A stretch of 64,000 nt of DNA. It comes from Shinisaurus crocodilurus (taxonomy: Eukaryota > Chordata > Lepidosauria > Squamata > Shinisauridae). The stretch covers positions 126,298,402 through 126,362,401 of the forward strand of contig CM037877.1 in NCBI GenBank assembly GCA_021292165.1, read 5' to 3'. The notes under the pieces are model-generated. The model was not told the DNA's origin. It saw nothing but the letters and a program-made list of their open reading frames with translations, and searched no databases. Below are positions 10,007 through 20,141 of this stretch, one piece after another. A program made the position numbers and the translations under genes. Position 1 is the first letter of the stretch. Each line of letters begins with the position of its first letter.

Positions 10007-10299
10007 TGATCTACCAGTAGATTCTCATCTTCCTTCTTCCCAGCTCTGCTATAAGAGATATCATGAACATCCAGATCACATTAACTGTTAATAATAGGGG
10101 CATTATCTATCCATATATGTTCAGAAATATCAACTGAAAAAAGCATAGAAAACCCCCAGTTATTTAGATGCTTTAGAAAAATATATATTACACTTAGAAA
10201 TTATTATTGGTTTAGCTATGTTTGAATTATACTGAAACAACAGAAGCATTTACTTGAAAAAGTGAAACTAGTACAAGCTGGGGGAAGAGGAAATTTAGT

Positions 10300-10500
10300 T
10301 AGAGTGTGATCTAGGCAAAGTTAGACATTGATATGACTTCAGTAGTTAAGCAGCAGAGTTACAGATAATACCAAAATTGGAGGAGCTGCAACACAATGAT
10401 TTAAATTCAAGATGTGTCATGAACCGGCATATAGTGCCATAAGGAACAAAATGGAATTAAAAAAAATACATTTGTGAAATATTACACTTTGGGAAGAAAA
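10300..10500 (+). pseudogene. CR1-like reverse transcriptase remnant
   Basis: Translation gives VTDNTKIGGAAT, resembling the CR1 motif FADDTKLGG, followed by KMELKKIHL and ITLWEEN in the places expected for CR1 residues. It is short and interrupted. The call rests on these few residues. Confidence 0.35.
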
Positions 10501-10559
10501 TATAACACATAAGTACAAAAGAGGGAGATGTGGGGACTGACCCGACCCTTTGGGAAATG

Positions 10560-11095
10560 ACAAATGAACATGCATAGTGGGGTGGAAGGAAAGCAGGACT
10601 GTGGGGCCTCAGGCCCTGTCCTTGAACAACGTGCTCTCACTAATGGGAAAGCATCGGGTGGAGATATGCTGCCCCATGAGCTATTCAAGATCAACCCTGA
10701 ATGGTGGGCCCCTATTTTTTCTAGACTGTTTACATACATAAACTCAGTGGGTATCTTGCCTTCAAGTTGGTCCTCTATTGGTCCCAATCTTTAAAAAAAG
10801 GTAACAAACTGGATCCTAAAAATCACAGACAGATAAGCATACTGAGTGTAGTTTCTAAGCTTTACTCCCGACCCGATATCTTCTGCATAAATTTGAAACC
10901 TGAGAGGAAGCGAACAGCATCTTTGGTGAAGAACAGGCAGGCTTTCGTAAAGAATGAAGCACTATAGATCAGTGCTTTGTCCTTCATCATCTAATTAAAA
11001 AGAAAACATCCAAGGGCCCAATAAGAAAATGTATACAGCATTTATAGATTTGACCTCAGCTTTTGAGTCAGTAAATAGGTCATGCCAATGGGAAA
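10560..11095 (+). pseudogene. Non-LTR retrotransposon RT fragment (R4/L2-like)
   Basis: The + strand encodes GKASGGDMLPHELFKINPEW, then LPSSWSS and, after a frameshift, KKGNKLDPKNHRQISILSVV with SKLYS. Further on come QAFVKNEAL and, in other frames, FIDLTSAF. This is the N-terminal half of a reverse transcriptase domain (residues up to the first catalytic Asp). Several frame breaks make it non-functional. The clade is uncertain. Confidence 0.6.
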
Positions 11096-11126
11096 AACTT
11101 TCTAAACATTAGCAAAAACATTTAGC

Positions 11127-11215
11127 ACAGCTGGCCTTTCCCATGCTGGCTGGAGTGGGAATTATGAGAGTTGCAGTCTAACACACCTGGAGGGCGGCCA
11201 TTTTGGAGAAGGCTG
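11127..11215. repeat. hAT-derived MITE remnant
   Basis: CAGCTGGCCTTTCCCATGCTGGCTGG, GAGAGTTGCAGTCTAACACACCTGGAGGGC and GGAGAAGGCTG are rearranged pieces of the MITE family that is intact at 51631-51772 (ends CAGCTTTCCCCAAC; internal ACAACTCCCATCATCC). No target duplication was found. Confidence 0.45.
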
Positions 11216-11727
11216 ATTTATCATGATATCATCTCTTCCTCATGCAAAGAGAAGTGTGCAGAACAGCTCTGGACTCTGGTTAGCAATGTGCCATACCCCT
11301 CCCCTGCCTTCATTGGTTTCACATTGGCAGTGCACATGATCATTCATCATGAAATGGGGTATAAATATAAAGAAGTTGACAGCCATCAGTGACTACCTAT
11401 CTCCCAAACAAGAAATGATGAGCTTGACTTGGAGCAAAATAGATTAAGCTTCTGGATAGAGATAACACTTCTAAATGATAACAACCAGTTGTGCAATGGA
11501 ACAGTTTGTTCCAAAAAACCAAAAGGGATCAATTCAAAAGAGTTGCACAAATATGCAGAAAAGCAACAGCTGCGTAGGAAAAGCCAGTATTCTTCATTCC
11601 CAACATGTTTTGAGTTGAAAAGTTGTCCTAAATTAGGTAAAGATGTTGATAACCCCAGAATGAAGCCAAAAGATGGTAAATTGGTTGAAATATGGGTCTC
11701 ACACAACTTTATTATATGATTTATTAT

Positions 11728-12431
11728 CAGGGATGGGGACTCGGACTCGAGGACTCGACTCGTGAGTCGGACTGAGTCCCCCCTCTGACTCGAGTCGGAC
11801 TCGAGTCCCAATATTTTTAATGGGACTCGAGACTCGACTCGGGACTCGAGACCAAGGACTCGTCAACATCCCTGCTTGATGCCACCTGCAGGTGCTGTCT
11901 GGACCTAGTTGCAATAACAATCCAAGTTTATTTTTTAAAATCATTTTACTAATGTAACCTTTCAGACATTTTGGGTTTGGCTGCCTCTGCCTGCCTGTTT
12001 GGGGTTCCCTGCCTCCTCTGCCTGCCTGGTCTCTTCTTAACCAGTTCCACAGTTTGAATTGTCCAAGACAAAGGCCTCTGCCTGCCTGTTTTGGGGTTCC
12101 CTGCCTGGTTATTTTGGGTTTGTCTGCCTGGTCTGTTCTTGTCAAAATCAGTGGCAGAGTTTTGAGATAAAAAGGCACACTTGTGCCTAGAATTTATTTA
12201 AGCCACACATCTGAAGTAGCCTTATTTTGTTGGGAAAACCCCCCCATTGATTTTAATAGGGACTTGTGGAGTCAGCTTTGGGAGTGACTCGTGACTCGTG
12301 ACTCGTGACTCGTGACTTGTGAGTCACCATTTTGGACCAAGGACTTGGACTTGGACTTGGACTCGAGACTCGGGTCCAAAGACTCGTGACTCAACTCGTG
12401 ACTCGAGACCAAGGACTCTTCAACATCCCTG
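11728..12431. mobile_element. Non-autonomous hAT element with ACTCG-repeat subterminal arrays
   Basis: The ends CAGGGATG and CATCCCTG are inverted. They are flanked by a perfect 8-bp duplication TTTATTAT (11720-11727 and 12432-12439). Both subterminal regions (11737-11865 and 12285-12420) are dense in ACTCG/CGAGT pentamers in both orientations, so they can pair with each other. The middle holds TGCCTGCCTGTTTGGGGTTCCCTG repeats. There is no transposase frame. Repeated subterminal pentamers are typical transposase-binding arrays of hAT elements. Confidence 0.92.
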
Positions 12432-12520
12432 TTTATTATATGATTGTAAACTGTTCCAAGTGCATTTGCCAGTTGGGCAGTATACAAATCCAACAAATAA
12501 AATAAAAAGATTTTTAAAAA
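12432..12520 (+). repeat. LINE/SINE 3'-tail remnant
   Basis: TTGTAAACTGTTCCAAGTGC, GGGCAGTATACAAATCC and an (A/T)-rich AACAAATAAAATAAAAA end resemble the 3' tail common to L2-type LINEs and their SINEs in reptiles. The preceding hAT element probably inserted into it. Confidence 0.4.
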
Positions 12521-13487
12521 TAGGTGTCTGAACTGCACTTTAAGAATTAGGCTGGCAAAGCAACCTAATGCGGTTTGGGGTTCTATGTGCTACCCAGGTA
12601 AGAGATAGGAAACCTCCTGTCTTTCAGCTTGCCTTGTATGGGCAACCCCACTCAGGCTCCAAGCATGGGTTCAGTGCTGAATCTGGTCTCTTCTCTGCCC
12701 ACACACACCTTAAAGGTATAAAAAGGAGGCCCTGTTGCATCATCAGCCCCAAGCCAGTAAGCGTTGGCAACAATGCCCTGTCGTAGCCCAAAGGTTGACT
12801 CCCTAGTCCAGAGCTCCATGTGCTGAATTGGTTTGGATAAGCCATACGACACCGGTCCAATGCTTCAGAGTGCTCACCATTGCCCCCTATGTCTCTCCTT
12901 TACGCCAAGCGGCACTGAATCTACCAAGTGGGACTTATTTCAGTGGGGACGATATGATGCCATTTTTAGCCAAATTTTGAACCTACCCAATCTGACTAGG
13001 CAAACCAACCAAACAAAACAACGCTCTCACCCTGCCACCAATTTGGGATGGAAGCCAAAAAATCCCTACCCCCACTGCCCCCCAGTCAACTGGTTAATCA
13101 TGTCCTGATAAAAGTTGGGTGAGTGAACTTGCACTGAGGGGAAGTGTGTGACTGCCTTAAATCAGCAGAGCCAGGCTTTGCAGCCAGCCCCTCTGTCTCT
13201 GTGTGTCTTGCCCCTCTAATGGGGAGGGACAAAATCACCATGAGACTGGAAGGATGTATGGATCTACTTACTCTCTTGATAGTGATAGTTAAAAACTGTC
13301 ATCTATTGATATGTCCCTGATCTAAAGGCAGATGATTTGCTCAAATGCACTTTAAAAATTGTGATTCACACAGACAACCAGTATCAAGAGGGTGAGATCC
13401 AGCTGTTTTTCTAAATGGTTAAGACAACTTCCCTCGAAAAAGGGTTCAACTTGACAACTCATTGGGATAGGATCTTTCTATGTAGCT
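12521..13487. other. Spacer, no gene seen
   Basis: Mixed-composition DNA with only short chance frames. No element boundaries are recognisable. Confidence 0.4.
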
Positions 13488-14795
13488 CAGTGTTTTCCAA
13501 CCTGTGGGTCCCGACCCCTAGGGGGGGTCGATAGTGGTTTCTGTGGGGGGTTGCCAGAACGAGCGAGAACATGCCCGAAAGACGCATGCCTCAATATGTG
13601 GGTTGAGGCACCGGGGCGGCGCTGCTGGTTGGAGGAGGTGAGAGAGAGAGAGAGAGCGAGCAGACAGGAAAGACAGCAGAGCGCAGGCGCACTAGGAGTG
13701 GGCGCCAAGCGTGTCTGCGGCAGGAGCGACTATAGCTGTCACCAGGTGCTTGCAAGCCCCCGTTGCTAGAGAAGGAGCGAGAGAGCCGCGCCCAGGCGTT
13801 GTTCTTTGTCGGAGCGGGCATTTAAGCCCTGAGAAGGAGCTGCCGGCGCTCCTTCTCCTTCTCCTCCTCATTCTTGCCGAGAGACTGTTAGTCCTGCTTT
13901 TGTTTTCCCTGCTGAGCCCCTTGGAGAGACGAAGAGAGAGGGAAGAGAGCACGAGTTGGAGCTGCCACTAATGCCTTTCGCCATGTGAGTGAGCGAGGCT
14001 GGGCGGGCTGGGCTGTTGTTTGGCCGGGAAGGGGAGGAGGTGGTGGTGGTGGCGGCGGGGGTGAGGGTGGGCTGGGGTGCTTCTCAGCTGCAGCCGGGCC
14101 GTGGCGGCGGCGACGACAACCTGGGTGCCCCGGACGAGCTCATCCCTTTCCAGGAAGAAGGCGACGAGCAGGACAAGGGTGCCGGGGGCGGGCGGGTGCT
14201 GGGCTCAAGGCGCTGGGCTCAAGACGTGGGAAGTGGAAATAGGAAAGAGGGACCCAAAATGTGGGTCCAGAGCTCAGCCTATATATTTTTTTCAATGCCC
14301 TGGCTGGACTCCTTGGAATCCATGAAGGAAGAAGTGGGAAACAGCCTGAGCACATACAGAGTGCACTTCCTTTTAGCACTGAGTTAATTACAGAGTCTTC
14401 CCACTGTAGCACTAGGTGTTACGGAGGAATGCTTTTCTGATCAAGAAGGTGGTATTTTCCAGACAGACTTGAATCATAGCATCTCCTCTCTCTCCCTCCT
14501 CCCCCCAAGAAATTGAAAGCTGCCTAAATGGCACCTGATGGGATATTAAAAGTGCTGGGAAGATGGAAATCTGGAGGTGGGGAAATTGCTTATATTGTGT
14601 AGTAACCAGAATTAAAGATCTAAGTACAACCATTGCATTACATATTGGGTTAGAATTATATTCTGAAAAATCTATTTTTCATGTGTTTTCTTTACCTTAT
14701 TAAAATGCAAATGTATGCAAATGTGGTGGGGGGGTCCCCGGTTACTTTGCTATTGTAAAAGGGGGTCGTGACTCAAAAAGGGTTGGGGACCCCTG
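13488..14795 (+). mobile_element. hAT-like element carrying a GC-rich host-derived insert
   Basis: The left end reads CAGTGTTTTCCAACC then GTGGGTCCCGACCCC. The right end, reversed, reads CAGGGGTCCCCAACCC then GAGTCACGACCCCC. These are matching hAT-type inverted ends. No matching 8-base flank was found, so the boundaries are less certain than for the other hAT copies. The core (about 13600-14260) is strongly GC- and CpG-rich, unlike its AT-rich surroundings. It includes an exon-like TCF/LEF segment at 14085-14177 and a GCCAT|GTGAGT donor-like junction at 13984. There is no transposase frame. The likely explanation is capture of a host CpG-island first exon. Confidence 0.7.
14085..14177 (+). 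pseudogene. TCF/LEF N-terminal (beta-catenin-binding) exon fragment, TCF7-like
   Basis: Thirty-one codons in one frame include QLQPG, a GGGDD run and then LGAPDELIPFQEEGDEQDK. TCF7, TCF7L1 and TCF7L2 begin MPQL, a glycine run, DDLGA(P/N)DEL(I/L)xFxDEG, the segment that binds beta-catenin. P in 'GAPDEL' and 'EQDK' favour TCF7; 'IPFQ' also occurs in TCF7L1. The expected ATG-CCG before CAG-CTG is replaced by GCT-TCT. After DK the similarity stops. It is therefore a partial, start-less copy, probably captured by the surrounding hAT element. An upstream in-frame ATG at 13989 would give a chimeric frame of 132 codons, with no evidence that it is used. Confidence 0.72.
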
Positions 14796-16553
14796 TGGCT
14801 ATTGTAGCCTGCCCTCATTTAGGGGCGTTCCCTCAATATTTGAAAAGAGGTATCGGATGGCAGGTCTTCTAGGGGTGATTTGAGTGTAGAAATTCTGTTA
14901 TTGAAGGATATTAGTCAACAAGCAACCTCATCCTATGTACTTGTAAATTTAATTGACAGCAATGAGACATATTTCTAAACAAACATGTGGAGTCAGTAGG
15001 ATGACCATGAGATTTAGGCTGCAATCCTATGCACACCCGAGCAAGCTCCACCCATTGAACATAGTGCATTAGTGATTCAATCTATGATCTGATTCAGTTA
15101 ACGGCTCTGGATTTCATGCAACATGCTTCCTGCCAAATCTTGGATCCTCCTGCTGGGTTGTTGAGATGTAATTTGCCCACTGCAGTAAAACATTCTTGTC
15201 AACAGTGGTTGAATGCAGTAACAGAGAGCTAAGGTGTGAGAGGATGAAGTTTTATATTTTCCAAACTTTCAGGGCAAAACCTTTTCTTTTTGCTAATTTT
15301 TTATCAGACTCTTTTTCGTTTGTTTCACCTCTATTATGAAACAGTATTAGAGCCTACACACTGACGGGAATTTTGCCAGGTGTCCACTGCCACTGTAGGA
15401 TTGGAACTTGACAACCCTAACTGGGGCCACACACACTAAGAATCAGGGTGTCTGTGTGGGAGTTTCAGATATTGATTTGAACAGTGAACCAGTTCTTGGC
15501 CTTCAGTCTTCTAGGATGTGTCTATAATCTATAAATTTGGACACTCATGAAAATTCATTTGGGATTGTCAGCATTCACATGTTCAGTTCAGCACTGATAT
15601 GTTGGTGAAAGTTGAAATTCACAAGTGAATGCTGACGTTTCCAAATTAATCTTGTGAAAGTCTTAAATATGCTTTCCCCCACTTTTGGAGGAATTCTCCC
15701 AATTCCAGACATTTACTGTTACATATACAGATGGTTTTATTATTGACTTGGTAAAATTCTGAGAAGGGAAGGATGTTCCAGGTCTCTAGGGACCTATCTG
15801 TCTGGGCCATTGCTCTCTGAATACTACACTCACATGCACATAGGGCACATCACTCAAAGCAAAACCCTTGGAAACATCTCAAAATGCATAGATCACTTGA
15901 ATGGTGAGGCACCCCATGTTCAGATTATGGAAACATGTGGAGTATGGAAAAAGGAAGAGTGAGCTGGGGAGAAATACACTGCAATTCCTTAGAGATTCTC
16001 CCTCGCATACCCCAACTTTCTTCCCTGCCACACTCTCTTGTGTATAACATGAAGCTAAAGTTGGTTCCCAATTCCTTATTTGCAGTTTTTAGTTTCCCAT
16101 TTGATTTATAAGATTCTTGCAGTTTGCTTGAGGAATTCACCAATTAATGGGGAAAAACAACTCCAAAAGGAAGGCCCTTTATCCTCAAAGCTGGAATTCT
16201 ATGCTTTTCCTTGCATGGAAGTTCTGAAACAAAAACAAGATAAAAAATCCCCCAGTAAGTTTGAAACAATAAATAGATAAATAAATAATGTTTTATGTAA
16301 CAGTGACCTTAAAAGATGGGAACTGTCAAAAGCATAGTACACATGAAATGAAATGATCATAATCACCAGCAAATGAAAATATACATGTTGAATATATTAA
16401 AGACATTTTTCAAAGGAAAAAAATGATGCCGTAATTACTCATTAAAATATAGATTTTGCTCCTCTTAATGGAACAAGTGATGCCATCAAGGAGACTCAAC
16501 CCCCGCCCCGCCCCCATAGCCTGTATATAAGGTAAACTGTATTTACCCATCTA
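14796..16553. other. Spacer, no gene seen
   Basis: AT-rich intergenic DNA upstream of exon 2. A single TGCAATCCTATGCACACC end near 15020 resembles one arm of the palindromic MITE family seen at 20051. A C-rich patch, CCCCGCCCCGCCCCC, lies at 16501-16515, followed by TATATAA at 16524. Nothing else could be supported. Confidence 0.45.
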
Positions 16554-16571
16554 GTCGCATGATGTCGCTCT
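16554..16571 (+). promoter_or_regulatory. CSE/CTCF-like promoter element of PCDHA exon 2
   Basis: GTCGCATGATGTCGCTCT aligns with the elements before the other four exons. Its CGCT core lies about 186 bases before the ATG at 16755. A TATATAA stands about 30 bases upstream of it, whereas a TATA box in these promoters would be expected downstream. Function is inferred by homology. Confidence 0.78.
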
Positions 16572-16754
16572 CTACTTAAATATCATGCTAAGAATGAAAG
16601 GGGGACAAAAGGCTCTTCCTCTGCTTTGTCATCAGAAATCATTTAGTTCTTGTAACTGGATAAGCAAAGGGATATTACCAAGCTGAACTAGGTTTTTAAA
16701 ATTTATTTTACAAAGATAAACAGCAAAATAGGTTAAATATGAAATATTTTTGAG

Positions 16755-19112
16755 ATGGCTATTCCATGGGGAGACTCCTCAATGGCGAGAAGGCAACTGC
16801 TGCAGCTGATTCTGCTCCACACAGCCTGGGAAATGGGGAGTGGCCAGCTCCATTATTCTGTGCCGGAGGAATCCCAGCACAGCACCTTCGTGGGCCGCAT
16901 CGCCCAGGATCTGGGGCTGGAAGTTAGTGAGTTGGTGCCTCGGATGTTCCGGCTGGAATCCCAAGATGACGGTGACTATTTCAAGGTAAATGAGCAGAAT
17001 GGGATTTTGTTTGTTAATTCACGAATAGACAGAGAGGAGCTGTGTGGCAAAAGCCCAATCTGCACCATTCATCTGGAGGTGATTGTGGATAAACCCCTGA
17101 GGGTCTTCCATGTAGAAGTGGAGATTGCAGACATAAATGACAATGCTCCTGTTTTTTCTGTTAGAGAGCAGCATTTAGCTATCTTAGAGTCAAGAGTCCA
17201 AGGCTCCCATTTTCCAATAGAAGACGCTTCTGATGCAGACATAGGTACCAATGGTCAGGTAACCTACAAGCTCAGTCCCAATGAGTATTTCTCTGTGGAA
17301 GAGATAATGAACTATGAGCACAGTAACTCTTTGGTTCTGACATTAAATAAACCACTGGATCGTGAAGTATCTCCAGAGCATCGGTTATTACTTTCTGTAA
17401 CAGACAGTGGTCAGCCAGCGCTCACTGGCACAGTCCTATTGGTGATTACTGTGGTAGATGTCAATGACAATGCGCCTGCATTTAACCAGTCAGTTTACAA
17501 AACTGAATTATTGGAAAACTCAGCAATTGGAACATTAGTGATTAAATTGGAAGCAAGAGATATGGATGATGGAATTAATAAGGAGATTTCCTATTCACTT
17601 AGCAACCTTGTTGCTCCCAGTGTAAAGGAAAAGTTTAGCATAGATCCTAATAATGGAGAAGTTAGGGTGAAAGGAAAAGTGGATTTTGAAGAGAGTACAG
17701 CATATGATATACAGATTGAAGCAACAGATACAAGTGCATACCCCTTGTCTGGACATTGCAAAGTACTCATTGAGGTTTTGGATGTGAATGACAATAGCCC
17801 TGAGATGTCATTGAAGTCACTATCAGTGCCGGTTCCAGAGGACTCCCCACCAGGCACAGTGGTGGCACTGATCAGCATCTCTGACAGGGACTCCGGGCCT
17901 AATGGGCAAGTCAGCTGCTCCCTGTGGCCCCCCCGGCTACCCTTCAAGTTACTGTCCACCTTCAAGAATTACTACTCTCTGGTGGTGGCTGAGCCCCTGG
18001 ATCGGGAGCAGGAAGCAGAATACAAGCTGGTAGTGACTGCCCGGGACCAAGGGGCTCCATCACTATCAATCACTAGCAGCCTCGTGGTGCCCATTGGCGA
18101 TGTGAATGACCATGTCCCCGCTTTTGCTCAACCCTCCTACACGGTCTTTGTGAAAGAGAACAACCCACCTGGTGCTCACATCTTCACTGTGTCTGCCTCA
18201 GATCCAGATATAGGTGAGAATGCCCATGTCAGCTACTGGCTGGATGAGCTCTGGCCCCTGTCGAGCTATGTCTCAGTGCACTCAGAGACGGGGAAGCTCT
18301 ATGCCTTGCAGCCCTTGGACTACGAGGAGCTGAAGCTGTTGGAGTTCCAGGTGAGGGCCAAGGATGCCGGGCTGCCCTCCTTGTGTGGCAACGTGACGGT
18401 GCAAGTCTTTGTGGTGGATGAGAATGACAATGTGCCAGTGGTGACTGTGCCAGTGGAGGAGATCTCCACCCCGCTGGTGGTCCCCATGACAGCTGGGCAT
18501 GTGGTTGGCAAGATCCGGGCCCTAGATGCTGACTCAGGCTACAACGCGTGGCTGCGCTATGAGCTGCACGAGGGGGCCGGTGGGCCTTGGCGCGTAGGGC
18601 TCTACAGTGGTGAGGTCAGTACAGCACGTGCCTTGGATGAGGCAGAGGGCAGTGGCAGCCACAGTTTGCTGGTGCTGGTGAAGGACCACGGCAAGCCAGC
18701 TCTGTCAGCCACAGCCACGCTGACTATTTCGCTGGTAGCCAGTGCCCAGGCCATCCAGGCTGATGCCCGCCTCCCTGGAATGGGAGGGAGTCCAAGGCCC
18801 CTGGTGGACAACATCAATATCTATCTCATCATAGCCATCTGCTCAGTGTCCAGCTTGTTCCTGCTGGCCATCATTATGTATGTGGCCCTGCGATGCCATT
18901 GTCAGCCTCAGGAAGCAGCGATGTACGGTCCTGGCACGGCTACATTGGTATGTGCCAGCGAGGTGGGCAGCTGGTCATATTCCAATCGCCATAGTCACAT
19001 CTTAGGGGGTGCGGCAGGGGAGTCCAGTGCCAAAAGTGACCTCATGGTTTTCACCCCCAATGTACCTGTTTTTGCAGACACTGGGAAACAGCAGGATCTG
19101 CTCTGTGCAACG
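16755..19112 (+). CDS. PCDHA: Protocadherin alpha variable exon 2 (786 codons to splice donor)
   Basis: This is an alpha-type clustered protocadherin variable exon. It has a signal peptide of about 29 residues ([20 protein letters not shown]), EC1 starting [13 protein letters not shown] and a CX5C loop (CGKSPIC). The EC linkers are DINDN, DVNDN, DVNDN, DVNDH and DENDN. A transmembrane helix near residues 682-706 is followed by a cytoplasmic [19 protein letters not shown] segment. The exon ends in phase 0 at ACG|GTTAGT (19113), a weaker donor than in its neighbours. Translation beyond gives a spurious tail to 19163. The first ATG is used; a second in-frame Met at residue 10 would also leave a signal peptide. 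Codons from the EC3/EC4 junction to residue about 775 are nearly identical to exon 1, but the last 11 residues (DTGKQQDLLCAT) differ from all the others. Confidence 0.96.
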
Positions 19113-19163
19113 GTTAGTGAACCCAATTTTAAGTTGTACAGTTTGTTCAAAATATTTGTATAG

Positions 19164-20050
19164 TAATATTTTTTTCCTTTCAGTATGAACCCTCTTAACA
19201 AATAACAGTGCCACTTTCATTCCAATTATTTTTTCAGGGATTTTGTATTTGTATTTGGTTAGAAAGCTTCTTTGGATTTGTCCAAACAATGTTTTGGCCC
19301 TTACTGAATTTCCAAGTAGGAGAATGATTTAAATGGGACTTGTAATATACTATGTGGTTACATACAATATATACTTGTAATATACTATGTGGTTACATAC
19401 TAGCGATGTAACCACAATGTTAATAACTCAGTTAGTAGGATCTGTGGGTTGTACTTCTTTGTGGAGAGTGTGGGGAGGATATTATTTGTTCTGTTGCCCA
19501 TTTCATTTCAGTTGCTAGCTTTACTATGTGTACCATTTCTCAGGAGCACAGCAAGGTATGCTCCTCCCCTGCGTTTGGTTTAGGAAGTAGGAGAGGACTT
19601 CTTTTCCAAGTGTTCACATATTGTCTCAATACATATCAAGTATTAGGCCAGACGGACGCTGACTTAAAGGTGGCCCCGTGCGAAGGACTACGGGACAGGG
19701 CAGTGCTTGAGCAACCCCCGCAGCCCCCTGTTTTTCAGTTGCCATACCAGCTTAGAGACTGCAGAGAAGCCCTAGGGGAAAAGTTTGTGAACAACTGTAG
19801 CTCACTGTCAACATCCAGGACTCCGGAGCAATAAATACCACACCGGTTGCAGTTCCTGTTTTCCATCAGAAGGATGCTGAATTGATGGACAATGCCAAAA
19901 CTGTAAAGAGGTGAAAAAGAATACTCCTAAGCTTGTGAAGAGTGCTTTTCCCTTACTGAACAGTAACCATATAGCCTGATATTGCTGGAGGAATTTGAAG
20001 GGAGAGTGTTGCAGGTAGGTCTTAGCACATCCCATTTTAGTAATTGCAGA
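19164..20050. other. Spacer, no gene seen
   Basis: AT-rich downstream intron. A direct duplication, ACTTGTAATATACTATGTGGT then TACATAC, appears twice at 19338-19400. No coding or RNA gene is seen. Confidence 0.5.
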
Positions 20051-20141
20051 TGCAATCCTATGCATGTTTAGACAGAAAAAAGTCCTACAACCAGCATGCT
20101 CCAGCTACCCATTTTTCTGTCTAAACATGCATAGGATTGCA
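20051..20141. mobile_element. Palindromic MITE with perfect 30-bp inverted ends
   Basis: Bases 20051-20080 are the exact reverse complement of 20112-20141, starting TGCAATCCTATGCATG. The loop is 31 bases. The same arm motif (TGCAATCCTAT) occurs near 15020, 36745 and 60136, so it is a dispersed family. A related palindrome lies at 40962-41076. No clear target duplication was seen, so the superfamily is not assigned. Confidence 0.8.

Noticed and set aside
13989..14387. A 132-codon frame as a functional TCF-like gene
   Set aside because: Only 31 codons match TCF/LEF. The true start is lost, no HMG box or other exon is present, and the frame lies between transposon ends.
16524..16530. TATATAA as the TATA box of exon 2
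   Set aside because: It stands upstream of the CSE by about 30 bases, whereas transcription in this family starts downstream of the CSE. There is no equivalent at the other exons.
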